Shown: positions 23,866 to 31,673 of the stretch, piece by piece
Layout: each line of letters opens with the position of its first letter
Position numbering within the stretch: position 1 is the stretch's first letter
Assembly (NCBI GenBank): GCA_963528625.1
Contig: CAURVQ010000010.1
Location: 1-33,065, forward strand
Source of the DNA: CALHVR01 sp963528625
GTDB lineage: Bacteria; Fusobacteriota; Fusobacteriia; Fusobacteriales; Leptotrichiaceae
Reading direction: 5' to 3'
Length of the DNA stretch: 33,065 nucleotides
Notes under the pieces: generated by a model
What the model was told of the DNA's origin: nothing
The model's database searches: none
Seen by the model: the letters and a program-made list of their open reading frames with translations, nothing else
Position numbers and translations under genes: made by a program

Positions 23866-25236
23866 TTATATTCCATAAAATACTTTATACGCTTTATATG
23901 TTTCATATAAATCAGCTTTTGATGATATTTCAAATAAAGAGTGCATTGAAAGTAATGCAGGCCCTGCGTCAACAGTTCTAATTCCATAATATGCTAAGAA
24001 TTTTGCAACTGTTCCTCCTCCACCTTCATCAACTTTTCCAAATCCTCCTGACTGAAATTTCACTTTATTTTCATCAAATTTTCTTCTTATTTCTTGTAAA
24101 AATTCAGCGTCAGCATCATTCGCTTGAACTTTTCCACGGCTTCCTGTATATTTAGCGAACGCTAATCCATGTGATAATCTAGCTACATTTTCTGAGTCAT
24201 GAGCCGCTTTAAATAACGGATTCATTCCAGCTGTAACATCTGAAGACAATGCTTTTGAATTCCACAAAGTTTCTCTTAAAGTTTGGTCACTTTTGTACTC
24301 ACCAGTAAGCTCCAACAATTTACCAACAACATATTCAGGTAAAGTAGTTTTTAAACTTGTTGATCCTTCACTTCCAATTTCTTCTTTATCTGCTAAATAT
24401 ACCATTATTGTTTTTTTAGGATTTTCAATTTCATAAATTGCTCTTAACGAAGTATATGCACAAATTCTATCATCTTGTCCATATCCTCCAATCATACTTC
24501 TATCAAGCCCAACATCTCTTAATTTTCCTGCTGGTACAATTTCAATTTCTGCTGTAAAGAAATCATCGTACTCAATTCCATAGTCTGCTTTTAATTTATC
24601 TAATACAAATTGTTTCACAGCTTGTTTTGCATTTTCATCAGTTACAGGCATATTTCCAAATAATAATTTTAATTCTTCCCCTTTTATTACTTCTCTTGCT
24701 TTTCTATCATCTTGAACATTGTAAGCTAAATGAGGTAAAATGTCAGAAATACTGAAAACTGGGTCATTTTCATTTTCTCCAATTTTCAATGTTACTTTTT
24801 CTCCATTAGACAAGAACACAACACCATGTAAAGCTAAAGGCGTTGAAACCCATTGATATTTTTTAATTCCACCATAATAGTGTGTATTTAACAATGCAAA
24901 CTCTTCATCTTCTTTTATCGGATTTGGTTTTAAATCTAATCTTGGAGAATCAATATGTGAAACAATCATATTTATTCCACTTTTTACATCTTCACCAATT
25001 ATAACTGCAACTAAATTTTTATCTCTATTATTGAAATAAACTTTATCTCCTCTTTTTAATTCTTTAACATCATTCACATTTTTAAATCCATTTTTTTGTA
25101 ATTCAGCTTCAGTTACTGTCACAAATTCTCTTTCTGTTTTTGCTGAATCCAAATAAGCTTTATACTCTTCTGCAAATTTAAAAATTTCTTCTTTTTCTCT
25201 TTCTGTGTAAGATTTCCACAAATTCTCTCTATTCAT
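23866..25236 (-). CDS. M18-family aminopeptidase
   Basis: Zinc-dependent cytoplasmic aminopeptidase of the aminopeptidase I family. Metal and catalytic motifs in order: SHIDSPRLDLKP, GQDDRICAYTSL, DKEEIGSEGSTSL, SSDVTAGMNP and LLSMHSLFEISSK. The frame stays open to 25329, which would add 31 residues and run through the pgi terminator. I start instead at the ATG at 25234-25236 (456 residues), where the protein becomes family-like (MNRENLWKSYTEREKEE) and AAGGA lies seven bases upstream. A TATAAT at 25259-25264 just after the terminator could be its -10. Probably co-transcribed with the GH13 gene downstream. Confidence 0.93.
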   Translation of the reverse strand: MNRENLWKSYTEREKEEIFKFAEEYKAYLDSAKTEREFVTVTEAELQKNGFKNVNDVKELKRGDKVYFNNRDKNLVAVIIGEDVKSGINMIVSHIDSPRLDLKPNPIKEDEEFALLNTHYYGGIKKYQWVSTPLALHGVVFLSNGEKVTLKIGENENDPVFSISDILPHLAYNVQDDRKAREVIKGEELKLLFGNMPVTDENAKQAVKQFVLDKLKADYGIEYDDFFTAEIEIVPAGKLRDVGLDRSMIGGYGQDDRICAYTSLRAIYEIENPKKTIMVYLADKEEIGSEGSTSLKTTLPEYVVGKLLELTGEYKSDQTLRETLWNSKALSSDVTAGMNPLFKAAHDSENVARLSHGLAFAKYTGSRGKVQANDADAEFLQEIRRKFDENKVKFQSGGFGKVDEGGGGTVAKFLAYYGIRTVDAGPALLSMHSLFEISSKADLYETYKAYKVFYGI

Positions 25237-25258
25237 ATTTTTTCCTTCTTTCTTTTTT

Positions 25259-25317
25259 ATTATAAAGGCAAAAAGGACTACTCCTATTTTAAAAATCCTT
25301 TTCTTATGTAGTCCTTT
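25259..25317 (-). terminator. Terminator of pgi, with a possible -10 for the M18 gene next to it
   Basis: AAAGGACTAC (minus strand, 25308-25317) and GTAGTCCTTT (25272-25281) are perfect 10-base arms with a 26-base loop, followed by a T run (25270-25274). About six bases further TATAAT (25259-25264) occurs, possibly starting the M18 transcript. No matching -35 is evident, as that region is part of the hairpin. Confidence 0.8.
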
Positions 25318-25336
25318 AGTTTTATTCAATTCATTA

Positions 25337-26695
25337 CTATTTCATTTCATTCAATTTTTTTTCTAATTCTGCCGCTTCTTTTTCAAATCCAGGTTTTCCT
25401 AATAAAGCAAACATATTTTTCTTATAAGCTTCAACTCCCGGTTGATCAAATGGATTTACACCTAATAAATACCCACTTACACCACATGCAATTTCAAAGA
25501 AATAGAATGTAAATCCTAAATGATAAGGTGTTGCTTCAGGAATATTTACAGTTAATTGAGGAACTCCTCCATCAATATGTGCTAACATTACTCCATCTGT
25601 AGCTTTTTTGTTTACATAGTCTAAAGTTTTTCCTGCAATAAAGTTTAATCCATCTAAATTATCAGCATCTTTTTCAATTACATATTCAACTTCTGGTTTT
25701 CCAATAGAAATTACTGTTTCAATGAACATTCTTTGCCCTTCTTGGATATATTGTCCTAAAGAGTGTAAATCAGCTGAGAAGTCTGCAGATGCAGGATATA
25801 ATCCTTTATTATCTTTCCCTTCTGATTCTCCAAATAATTGTTTCCACCATTCAGCAAAATAATGAACTCTTGGCTCATAGTTTACCATTAATTCTAACGA
25901 TTTTCCTTTTCTATGTAAAGCGTTTCTAACTGCAGCATATTGTAATGCTTCATTTTCATCTAAATTTGGATTAGCAAATTGTTTTTGTGCTTCAGCTGCT
26001 CCTTGCATTAATTCGTCAATATTAATTCCTGCTGCTGCAATTGGTAATAATCCAACTGCTGTTAATACTGAGAATCTTCCTCCTACATTATCAGGTACAA
26101 CAAATGTTTCGTATCCTTCAGCATCAGCCAATGTTTTTAATGCCCCTCTAGCTTTATCAGTTGTTGCGTAAATTCTTTTCCCAGCTTCTTCTTTTCCATA
26201 TTTTTCTTCTAACATTTTTTTAAATACTCTAAATGCAATCGCTGGTTCAGTTGTAGTTCCAGATTTTGAAATAACATTTACTGAAAAATCTCTGTCCCCA
26301 ACTAAATCAATTAAATGTTGTAAATAAACACTGCTCATATTTGTTCCAGCAAAATAAATTTCTGGAGTTTTTCTTTTTTCTTTAGGCAAATTATTGTAGA
26401 ATGTATGTGATAAAAATTCTATCGCAGCTTTTGCTCCTAAATATGATCCACCAATTCCAATTACTATTAATACTTCTGAATCTGATTTAATTTTTTCAGC
26501 TGCTGCTTTTATTCTTTTAAATTCAGCTTTATCGTAATCAGATGGTAAAGTTACCCATCCTAAAAAGTCATTTCCTGCTCCAGTTCCTTCTAATAAAACT
26601 TTATGAGCTAATTCTGTATATGGTTTAAGTTGAGTTACCTCATTTTCATTTAAAAAGTTTTTTGCAAATTTATAACTAAATTTTAATTTTGACAT
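25337..26695 (-). CDS. pgi: Glucose-6-phosphate isomerase
   Basis: Interconverts glucose-6-phosphate and fructose-6-phosphate in glycolysis. The 452-residue protein is the short form seen in Firmicutes and Fusobacteria. It has VIGIGGSYLGAKAAIEFL in the first sugar-phosphate domain, VISKSGTTTEPAIAF in the second, VGGRFSVLTAVGLLP, and YIQEGQR containing the catalytic glutamate. The C-terminal GVEAYKKNMFALLGKPG holds the conserved lysine region. AAAGGAG precedes the ATG. It has its own promoter and terminator and so looks monocistronic. Confidence 0.97.
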   Translation of the reverse strand: MSKLKFSYKFAKNFLNENEVTQLKPYTELAHKVLLEGTGAGNDFLGWVTLPSDYDKAEFKRIKAAAEKIKSDSEVLIVIGIGGSYLGAKAAIEFLSHTFYNNLPKEKRKTPEIYFAGTNMSSVYLQHLIDLVGDRDFSVNVISKSGTTTEPAIAFRVFKKMLEEKYGKEEAGKRIYATTDKARGALKTLADAEGYETFVVPDNVGGRFSVLTAVGLLPIAAAGINIDELMQGAAEAQKQFANPNLDENEALQYAAVRNALHRKGKSLELMVNYEPRVHYFAEWWKQLFGESEGKDNKGLYPASADFSADLHSLGQYIQEGQRMFIETVISIGKPEVEYVIEKDADNLDGLNFIAGKTLDYVNKKATDGVMLAHIDGGVPQLTVNIPEATPYHLGFTFYFFEIACGVSGYLLGVNPFDQPGVEAYKKNMFALLGKPGFEKEAAELEKKLNEMK

Positions 26696-26747
26696 AATTC
26701 TTCTCCTTTATATATATGTTTTATTTCATTTTTATCTTTTACATATA

Positions 26748-26776
26748 AGTATACCAAAAATCCTTATTTTTTTCAA
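26748..26776 (-). promoter_or_regulatory. Promoter of pgi
   Basis: TTGAAA (26771-26776) and TATACT (26748-26753) are separated by 17 bases on the minus strand, each one mismatch from consensus. The start would be near 26741, with a leader of about 45 bases. Confidence 0.8.
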
Positions 26777-26814
26777 TAAAAGTAAAATTATTTATGTTAT
26801 TTTTAATCTAATAT

Positions 26815-27831
26815 TTATAATTTTTTCTTCTCTTTAGTTGATAAAGCGTCACTATTTATAGCTTCATTTTTTTCTAAAATTTTACTTTTTTTCAAATTAT
26901 AATATGCTGCACAACCAATCATTGCCGCATTATCTGTACAATATTCCATTTTAGGAAAATGAACTTCAATTCCTTTTTCTTTAAAATTTTCAAACTTTTT
27001 ACGAAGTCCTTTATTGGCTGACACTCCACCTGCTACCAAAATCGTATTCACTTTTTTTTCTCGTAATATTTTTTCAACTTTATCGTATAAAATGTTTACA
27101 ACTGCTACTTGAAGCGACGAAGCTATATTTTCTTTTATAATTTCATTACCTCTCATCTTTTCGTGATTCACATAATTCGTTATAAATGTTTTCACTCCAC
27201 TAAAACTGAAATCATATCCATCAACTTTCGGTTTTTTTATTTTTAAAATATCTTCTCCTATTTCCGATAATTTGTCTATCATTGGACCGCCCGGATAAGA
27301 AAGTCCTATCACTCTTGCCACTTTATCGTATGTTTCTCCAACTGCATCATCCAATGTTTCTCCTAAAAGTTGAATGTCTACATATCCGTCTTTTTCTTTT
27401 AAATAATAAAGATTTGTATGACCTCCCGATACAACAAGTGACACAGCAGGTAATTTCACTTCATTTTCTATAAAACTTGAAAATATATGCCCATCAATAT
27501 GATTCGTTGGGAGCAATGGAATATTATTTGCATAACTTAAACTTTTCGCAAACATAAGACCGACTAAAAGTGACCCTATCAATCCGGGTGTATTTGTAAC
27601 AGCAATGTAATCAATGTCTTTAAGTTCACATTTAGCTTCTTTCATCGCTTTTTCAAATACCGGCATTATATTTTCAATATGATGTCTCGATGCAATTTCT
27701 GGTACAACACCACCATATTCTTTATGAATATCTATTTGCGTTGATATTACATTACTCAAAACTTTTGTTCCATTTTCTACAACAGAAACTGCCGTTTCAT
27801 CGCACGAAGTTTCAAATGCTAATATTTTCAT
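26815..27831 (-). CDS. tsaD: tRNA N6-adenosine threonylcarbamoyltransferase TsaD
   Basis: Transfers threonylcarbamoyl to A37 of ANN-decoding tRNAs, working with TsaB, TsaC and TsaE. The 338-residue ASKHA-fold protein opens ILAFETSCDETAVSVVENG and has PEIASRHH, then HIDGH with metal ligands His111 and His115, and VSGGHTNLYYLK. VAGGVSANKGLR and the final metal site (YCTDNAAMIG) are in place. GAAAGGG precedes the ATG. The gene has its own promoter; tsaB and tsaE are not in the window. Confidence 0.97.
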   Translation of the reverse strand: MKILAFETSCDETAVSVVENGTKVLSNVISTQIDIHKEYGGVVPEIASRHHIENIMPVFEKAMKEAKCELKDIDYIAVTNTPGLIGSLLVGLMFAKSLSYANNIPLLPTNHIDGHIFSSFIENEVKLPAVSLVVSGGHTNLYYLKEKDGYVDIQLLGETLDDAVGETYDKVARVIGLSYPGGPMIDKLSEIGEDILKIKKPKVDGYDFSFSGVKTFITNYVNHEKMRGNEIIKENIASSLQVAVVNILYDKVEKILREKKVNTILVAGGVSANKGLRKKFENFKEKGIEVHFPKMEYCTDNAAMIGCAAYYNLKKSKILEKNEAINSDALSTKEKKKL

Positions 27832-27875
27832 TTTTTCCCTTTCTACAATTCTTTTTTCATTCTGTTCTGCTTTTC

Positions 27876-27884
27876 ATTATAACA
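27876..27884 (-). promoter_or_regulatory. Extended -10 promoter of tsaD
   Basis: TGT-TATAAT on the minus strand is a full extended -10; the -35 position holds only TTTTAA. The start would be near 27869, about 38 bases before the gene. The remaining spacer to 28060 contains one 20-codon frame (27922-27984) and no recognisable element. Confidence 0.65.
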
Positions 27885-28060
27885 CATTTTATATTTTATT
27901 AAAACAAAAAATGTTGTATCCCTATTGCTTTCCTTCACAATCTATAATTTTTTTACCATTATCACTTGTTAATTTTTTTATCATTTCTTATTAAATAAAA
28001 TGTATATTTCTCCTTTTTATTAAATTTGTTAATAAAAATTAGAAATGTCCGAAAAACTTG

Positions 28061-28103
28061 AAAAAAAAGTGTATAAGTTCAAAAAACTTACACACTTTTT
28101 TTA
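28061..28103 (-). terminator. Terminator of the autotransporter gene
   Basis: Arms at about 28062-28079 and 28085-28102 pair along almost their whole length, including GTGTGTAAGTT with AACTTATACAC (one G-T pair), a short loop and T runs on both strands. It begins about 12 bases after the autotransporter stop. No plus-strand gene reads into it. Confidence 0.88.
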
Positions 28104-28114
28104 CTTTACATTAT

Positions 28115-31100
28115 TTACCAACTTTTCTTTATACCTATATTACCTTTTACTCCAAAACGGTTAAATCCTATTTCTAATCTTGCATCTGCATATAGATACG
28201 TATCTTTTTTAACTTCTTTTTGTCCGCCTAACCCTAATTCTAACCACATCTCATCGTAGCTATCTTGTAATTTATCTTTTCCTACATTGATACTTGTATC
28301 GTTTGTAAGATCTACCCATAAATTCGCTAATCCATAATAATTTTGTTTCGTATCCATTACTCTTACTCCTACACGACCTCTTAATCCATGTTTTGTATCA
28401 AATGTAACTTTCTTATTATCTATATTTACTCCAAATGTCTTATTCACTTGATATATTATTTGTGCTTGTGGTTCTAATATATATTTATTTTCTTTAAAGT
28501 AATATGGTTTCCCAGCTTCTGCTGATAATACTAAGCCCCAACCTCTTGTATTTGCTGTATAAATATTTGATGTATTATATATATTATGCATGTTATATGT
28601 TACTTGTCCTACTAAATCTACATATGCTCCATCTTCTCTATATCTTGTATGTGTTAATCCTAAGCTTAGTCCGTAGCTATTTAGCATTCCATCATATTTA
28701 TATTCATCTGTAGCTTTAGGTTTTATTGCTCTTTTTGTATTCATTTCTGCTCTATTCCCTGTATATGATAAATATATTCCTGTATGATTATTTTCTTTTA
28801 TCTTTTCTACTCCTACTGATACTCCCACTAATGAACTATCGTATTTTGTTCTTACTTTACCTGTTTGTCCTAAGTATCTTCCGTATATTCTAGCCCACAT
28901 TTGAGTATCTTTTGATATATTTACAAAATTCCCTTTTCTCTCATTTAGTGTTCCTAATGTTGCATAACCTGTTTCGTATATTGTTTCTGGTATTGCTAAA
29001 TATTTCCCTACTGCTTCTGCTATTTTTGTTACTTTCCAGAAATATTCTGTCTTACCATCTTTTAATCTATGGTCTAATTCTATATCTGCTGCTGAATCAG
29101 ATTTTACTTTACCTGTAAATGCTGTCCCTCCTGTAGTATCATTATCAACTCTTACTACTGGTTTTGATACTGCTAGTTTATCTTCTAATTCCCCTATACT
29201 TCCATCTAATACTTTTTCTTCTCCATTACTATTTACTGTTATTATTTCTGTTGTTCCTGATGCTTTCCCTTTTATTTCTAGTAAGTCTGTTTCTGAATTA
29301 GTTCCACTCTCATCTTTTGTTCCAGGTGTGTTCCATAGTGTATTAACTAATAGTTTCCCATTTCTACCTTCATAATTACCGTTAATAGTTAATGTGTCGT
29401 AATATTTACCATTATTCATTGTTATTGTTCCCGAATTGATAATACTTGATTTATTATCTAAACTATTTGAATTTAGTACATATTCTGCACGAGGATTTGC
29501 TACTTTTTTAGGATCTTGATTATTCTTTTTATATTCCTCTATTGCTTTTTCTGCTTTTTCTAATTTTTCTATATATTCTGGTGTTACCTCAATTTTAAAC
29601 TTTTTTAATCTTTTAATATCGTTATTTGCTTTTTCAAGATCTTTAGTTAAATTTTCAGGAATAGGAATATTGCTATGATCCCCTGCATTCAAATTAATTT
29701 GTGATGCATCAAGTATAGAATTTTCTCCAATAGTTAAATTATTAAAAGTTGATTCATTTACATCACCTTTATTTTTCAACACCCATTTAGCCCCTGTTTC
29801 TAAATTCATATCTAATTTTGCATCAAAATCTTTGCCATAAGCCTTATTTACCATTCCATAAATACTAGCTTTATCTTTAATTGTTGCTGTTAATGATGAT
29901 ACAGTATTTTTATCAACTCCTTGCGTTTCTATTAACCAACCATTTTTGGCAGCTATTGCTTCTGATTTTTCTCCTGATAATTCAAATACAGCATTTTTTG
30001 AAGCATATCCACTACCACCATTTAAACTAGGCTCAAATGTACTTGCTAGACCAAATGAACTATCTTTAGTTTTTTCTGCTTTTACTAAAATTAGAGATTT
30101 GTCATTTGATACCGTACTTAATTTAGTATTATGTAATTTTACATTTTGATTTTCTGCATTTGAATTACGATTAGTAACCAATCCAAAATCTTCTGGATTA
30201 CTAAGATCAACCCTTTCTTTTAAAGAAAATCCTAAAACATAATCTTGCATATCAAAAACTATTGCAGAATTTCCTGCTTTAATTAAAGATGCTTCAGTTG
30301 TATTTTTACCTGTTACTTCAAAACTTGTATTATTAGTAAATAATCTTACTGCACCAGAATTCGGCATTTTTGTTGTATCTATATTTAACTTACCATTTAC
30401 CTCAACTTTAGAAGCTTTGTCTTTATCAAAGCTCTCTACTGGTTTACCTATCTTAATTGCAGCAGAATTTATACCTTCTCCTATTACTGTAATATTTGTA
30501 TCTCCATTAAATGTAGCTTTTGATTCTTCTCCAGAAACATATACTCCTACTAAATAATCTCCAGATTTAGTTTTTGATACATCTTCTACAAGAATATTTG
30601 ATGTTCCATTAGAAACAAATTCAGCTTTTGCTCCACCTGTTCTATATACCTTTAACCCTGATAATTGATAGCCAAACCTAACATTTGCAGTTATTGGTAA
30701 TCCAAAAATTCTTTTTGTAACTGTTTTAATATTAAAAGTAGTATCTTCTGTATTTCTAACTTTAACATCCATATTATTTACAGTTAATTTAGAAGTGTCT
30801 GTTTTGCTTCCACCATCCCAGTTATACCCAACAGCTACTCCATAACTTGCATTTGAATCTGCAGAACCTGAAAATACACCTGTTGTATCTTTAAAAGTAA
30901 CATCTACATTTAGATTCTTAACATTTACATCTGAATCTCTTCTTGTTATCAATCCTTTTGATCTTGTATGATTTACTCCATTTTTAGGTGCAATAGTTAT
31001 ACTTAAATCATCTGCTTTTACACCTTTACCAGCTAGTTCTAAGTGAGATTCTCCTCCTGTATCTTTTATATCAAATTTCACTTCTCCCTCTAGTATTGTT

Positions 31101-31273
31101 CCATCTTTAGTCGTTACAAATGAGTTTCCACTTTCCCCTGTATATGTACCACTTTTAACTTTATTATTATTACCAATCATACCTTGAGCTTCTGTAATAT
31201 CACTTGAAAATAAAACTCCACTTGTTAAAACATACAAAAAAAATAAAGTATTAATAAAATTTAATTTTTTCAT
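28115..31273 (-). CDS. Type Va autotransporter (fusobacterial type) with C-terminal beta-barrel
   Basis: Predicted surface or secreted passenger carried across the outer membrane by its own barrel. Residues 1 to about 25 form a signal peptide (MKKLNF then a hydrophobic run ending GVLFSS). The passenger (about 26-775) is rich in N, T, S, G and V with short repeating beta-strands (INSGTITMNNGKYYDTLTIN), typical of a beta-helix. A charged, probably helical segment near 545-600 (TKDLEKANNDIKRLKKFK, EYIEKLEKAEKAIEEYKK) interrupts it. The barrel (about 777-1052) starts KDTQMWARIYGRYLG and ends GNIGIKKSW with a terminal aromatic residue. No protease triad or enzymatic motif was seen, so adhesion is a guess. 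It has a strong promoter, structured leader and terminator of its own. Confidence 0.93.
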   Translation of the reverse strand: MKKLNFINTLFFLYVLTSGVLFSSDITEAQGMIGNNNKVKSGTYTGESGNSFVTTKDGTILEGEVKFDIKDTGGESHLELAGKGVKADDLSITIAPKNGVNHTRSKGLITRRDSDVNVKNLNVDVTFKDTTGVFSGSADSNASYGVAVGYNWDGGSKTDTSKLTVNNMDVKVRNTEDTTFNIKTVTKRIFGLPITANVRFGYQLSGLKVYRTGGAKAEFVSNGTSNILVEDVSKTKSGDYLVGVYVSGEESKATFNGDTNITVIGEGINSAAIKIGKPVESFDKDKASKVEVNGKLNIDTTKMPNSGAVRLFTNNTSFEVTGKNTTEASLIKAGNSAIVFDMQDYVLGFSLKERVDLSNPEDFGLVTNRNSNAENQNVKLHNTKLSTVSNDKSLILVKAEKTKDSSFGLASTFEPSLNGGSGYASKNAVFELSGEKSEAIAAKNGWLIETQGVDKNTVSSLTATIKDKASIYGMVNKAYGKDFDAKLDMNLETGAKWVLKNKGDVNESTFNNLTIGENSILDASQINLNAGDHSNIPIPENLTKDLEKANNDIKRLKKFKIEVTPEYIEKLEKAEKAIEEYKKNNQDPKKVANPRAEYVLNSNSLDNKSSIINSGTITMNNGKYYDTLTINGNYEGRNGKLLVNTLWNTPGTKDESGTNSETDLLEIKGKASGTTEIITVNSNGEEKVLDGSIGELEDKLAVSKPVVRVDNDTTGGTAFTGKVKSDSAADIELDHRLKDGKTEYFWKVTKIAEAVGKYLAIPETIYETGYATLGTLNERKGNFVNISKDTQMWARIYGRYLGQTGKVRTKYDSSLVGVSVGVEKIKENNHTGIYLSYTGNRAEMNTKRAIKPKATDEYKYDGMLNSYGLSLGLTHTRYREDGAYVDLVGQVTYNMHNIYNTSNIYTANTRGWGLVLSAEAGKPYYFKENKYILEPQAQIIYQVNKTFGVNIDNKKVTFDTKHGLRGRVGVRVMDTKQNYYGLANLWVDLTNDTSINVGKDKLQDSYDEMWLELGLGGQKEVKKDTYLYADARLEIGFNRFGVKGNIGIKKSW

Positions 31274-31309
31274 AAATTTCTCCTCTTATTTTATTTTTTA
31301 ATTTAAATA

Positions 31310-31375
31310 TATTGATAATAGCAAAATTTGTGGTAGTAATTACAAAAACCTTAATATATTTTGCCAACATCAATA
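31310..31375 (-). promoter_or_regulatory. Long hairpin at the 5' end of the autotransporter mRNA
   Basis: TATTGAT (31369-31375 on the minus strand) pairs with ATCAATA (31310-31316), and GCAAAAT (31358-31364) with ATTTTGC (31321-31327), separated by a symmetric 4x4 internal loop. The 30-base apical part contains TTTGT/ACAAA. The stem begins about five bases after the predicted start site and ends about 37 bases before the ATG. Possible roles are mRNA stabilisation, an sRNA target or a protein-binding site. Confidence 0.6.
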
Positions 31376-31386
31376 CATCCATAATA

Positions 31387-31414
31387 ATTATACCCCCTCT
31401 ACAGCATTTGTCAA
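31387..31414 (-). promoter_or_regulatory. Consensus promoter of the autotransporter gene
   Basis: TTGACA (31409-31414) and TATAAT (31387-31392) lie 16 bases apart on the minus strand; both hexamers are perfect. The spacer is unusually G-rich next to the -10 (GGGGG). Start near 31380, leader about 107 bases. Confidence 0.87.
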
Positions 31415-31423
31415 TATTTTCAA

Positions 31424-31495
31424 TTATTTTAAATTACAAATGTAAGTTAAGTGTTTACCTTTTTCTCTTTTTGTTGTATAATTAACTTGAACCAT
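31424..31495 (-). pseudogene. Possible 5' remnant of an IS30-like transposase
   Basis: A 23-codon frame, starting at an ATG ten bases after AAAGGAG (31506-31512), reads MVQVNYTTKREKGKHLTY and then three or so unrelated residues before a stop. The KGKHLTY part resembles the N-termini of IS30-family transposases, which commonly continue with an acidic segment and a helix-turn-helix; here the likeness ends abruptly, just before the autotransporter promoter. The start region also has the inhibitory hairpin and antisense promoter typical of mobile-element control. The region 31274-31673 has no complete gene. It could equally be an independent small peptide or a chance frame. Confidence 0.35.
31454..31482 (+). 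promoter_or_regulatory. Plus-strand promoter in the autotransporter-hydrolase spacer
   Basis: TTTACC (31454-31459) and a perfect TATAAT (31477-31482) are 17 bases apart. The start would fall near 31489, the first base of a hairpin that ends in a terminator. No protein gene lies downstream on this strand for 1.3 kb. Confidence 0.5.
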
Positions 31496-31570
31496 AATAT
31501 TTTTTCTCCTTTGGTGTTTTGTCTTCTAAACTAATCATACCATAGAAAATTATATCATGGTTCTTTTTTT
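31489..31570 (+). ncRNA. Candidate small RNA of about 80 bases, antisense to the relic transposase start
   Basis: The predicted transcript is one long stem-loop: GAACCAT (31489-31495) pairs with ATGGTTC (31557-31563), continued by four more pairs (31497-31500 with 31552-31555) after one mismatch, and followed by seven Ts (31564-31570). Promoter, stem and T run are in the correct order and spacing for a complete small-RNA gene. It covers the Shine-Dalgarno and ATG of the frame at 31424-31495 on the opposite strand, which recalls antisense control of IS elements. The stem may instead only be the read-through hairpin of the IS end. Confidence 0.42.
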
Positions 31571-31573
31571 ATC

Positions 31574-31588
31574 AAAGTGTGACACTTT
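31574..31588. repeat. Perfect 15-base palindrome next to the relic
   Basis: AAAGTGT and ACACTTT flank one G. The sequence recalls the terminal repeats of some IS30-family elements, so it may mark the old IS end; it could also be an operator. Confidence 0.5.
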
Positions 31589-31618
31589 ATTTTACAATTT
31601 TAAGAGAATATCTGTCAA
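31589..31618 (-). promoter_or_regulatory. Minus-strand promoter upstream of the relic
   Basis: TTGACA (31613-31618) and TAAAAT (31589-31594) with an 18-base spacer. A transcript from here starts within the palindrome and would fold the GAACCAT/ATGGTTC hairpin over the relic start codon. A second TATAAT (31549-31554) lies inside the hairpin and would start downstream of its first arm. Confidence 0.5.
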
Positions 31619-31673
31619 TAAACTGAACACAAAAAATTAAAATAATTTAAAGTTACATCTTTTTTATCTCGTT

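Noticed and set aside
25237..25329. 31-residue N-terminal extension of the M18 aminopeptidase
   Set aside because: It would begin inside the pgi terminator hairpin, lacks a ribosome site, and the family N-terminus and a good ribosome site occur at the later ATG.
27922..27984. 20-codon frame (MIKKLTSDNGKKIIDCEGKQ) upstream of tsaD on the minus strand
   Set aside because: An AAAGGAG is 25 bases away, but with no hairpin in the gap, and there is no promoter or likeness to a known peptide. Too short to separate from chance.
31274..31673. Invertible promoter controlling the autotransporter
   Set aside because: The 31310-31375 inverted repeat lies downstream of the promoter rather than flanking it, and no recombinase gene is nearby.
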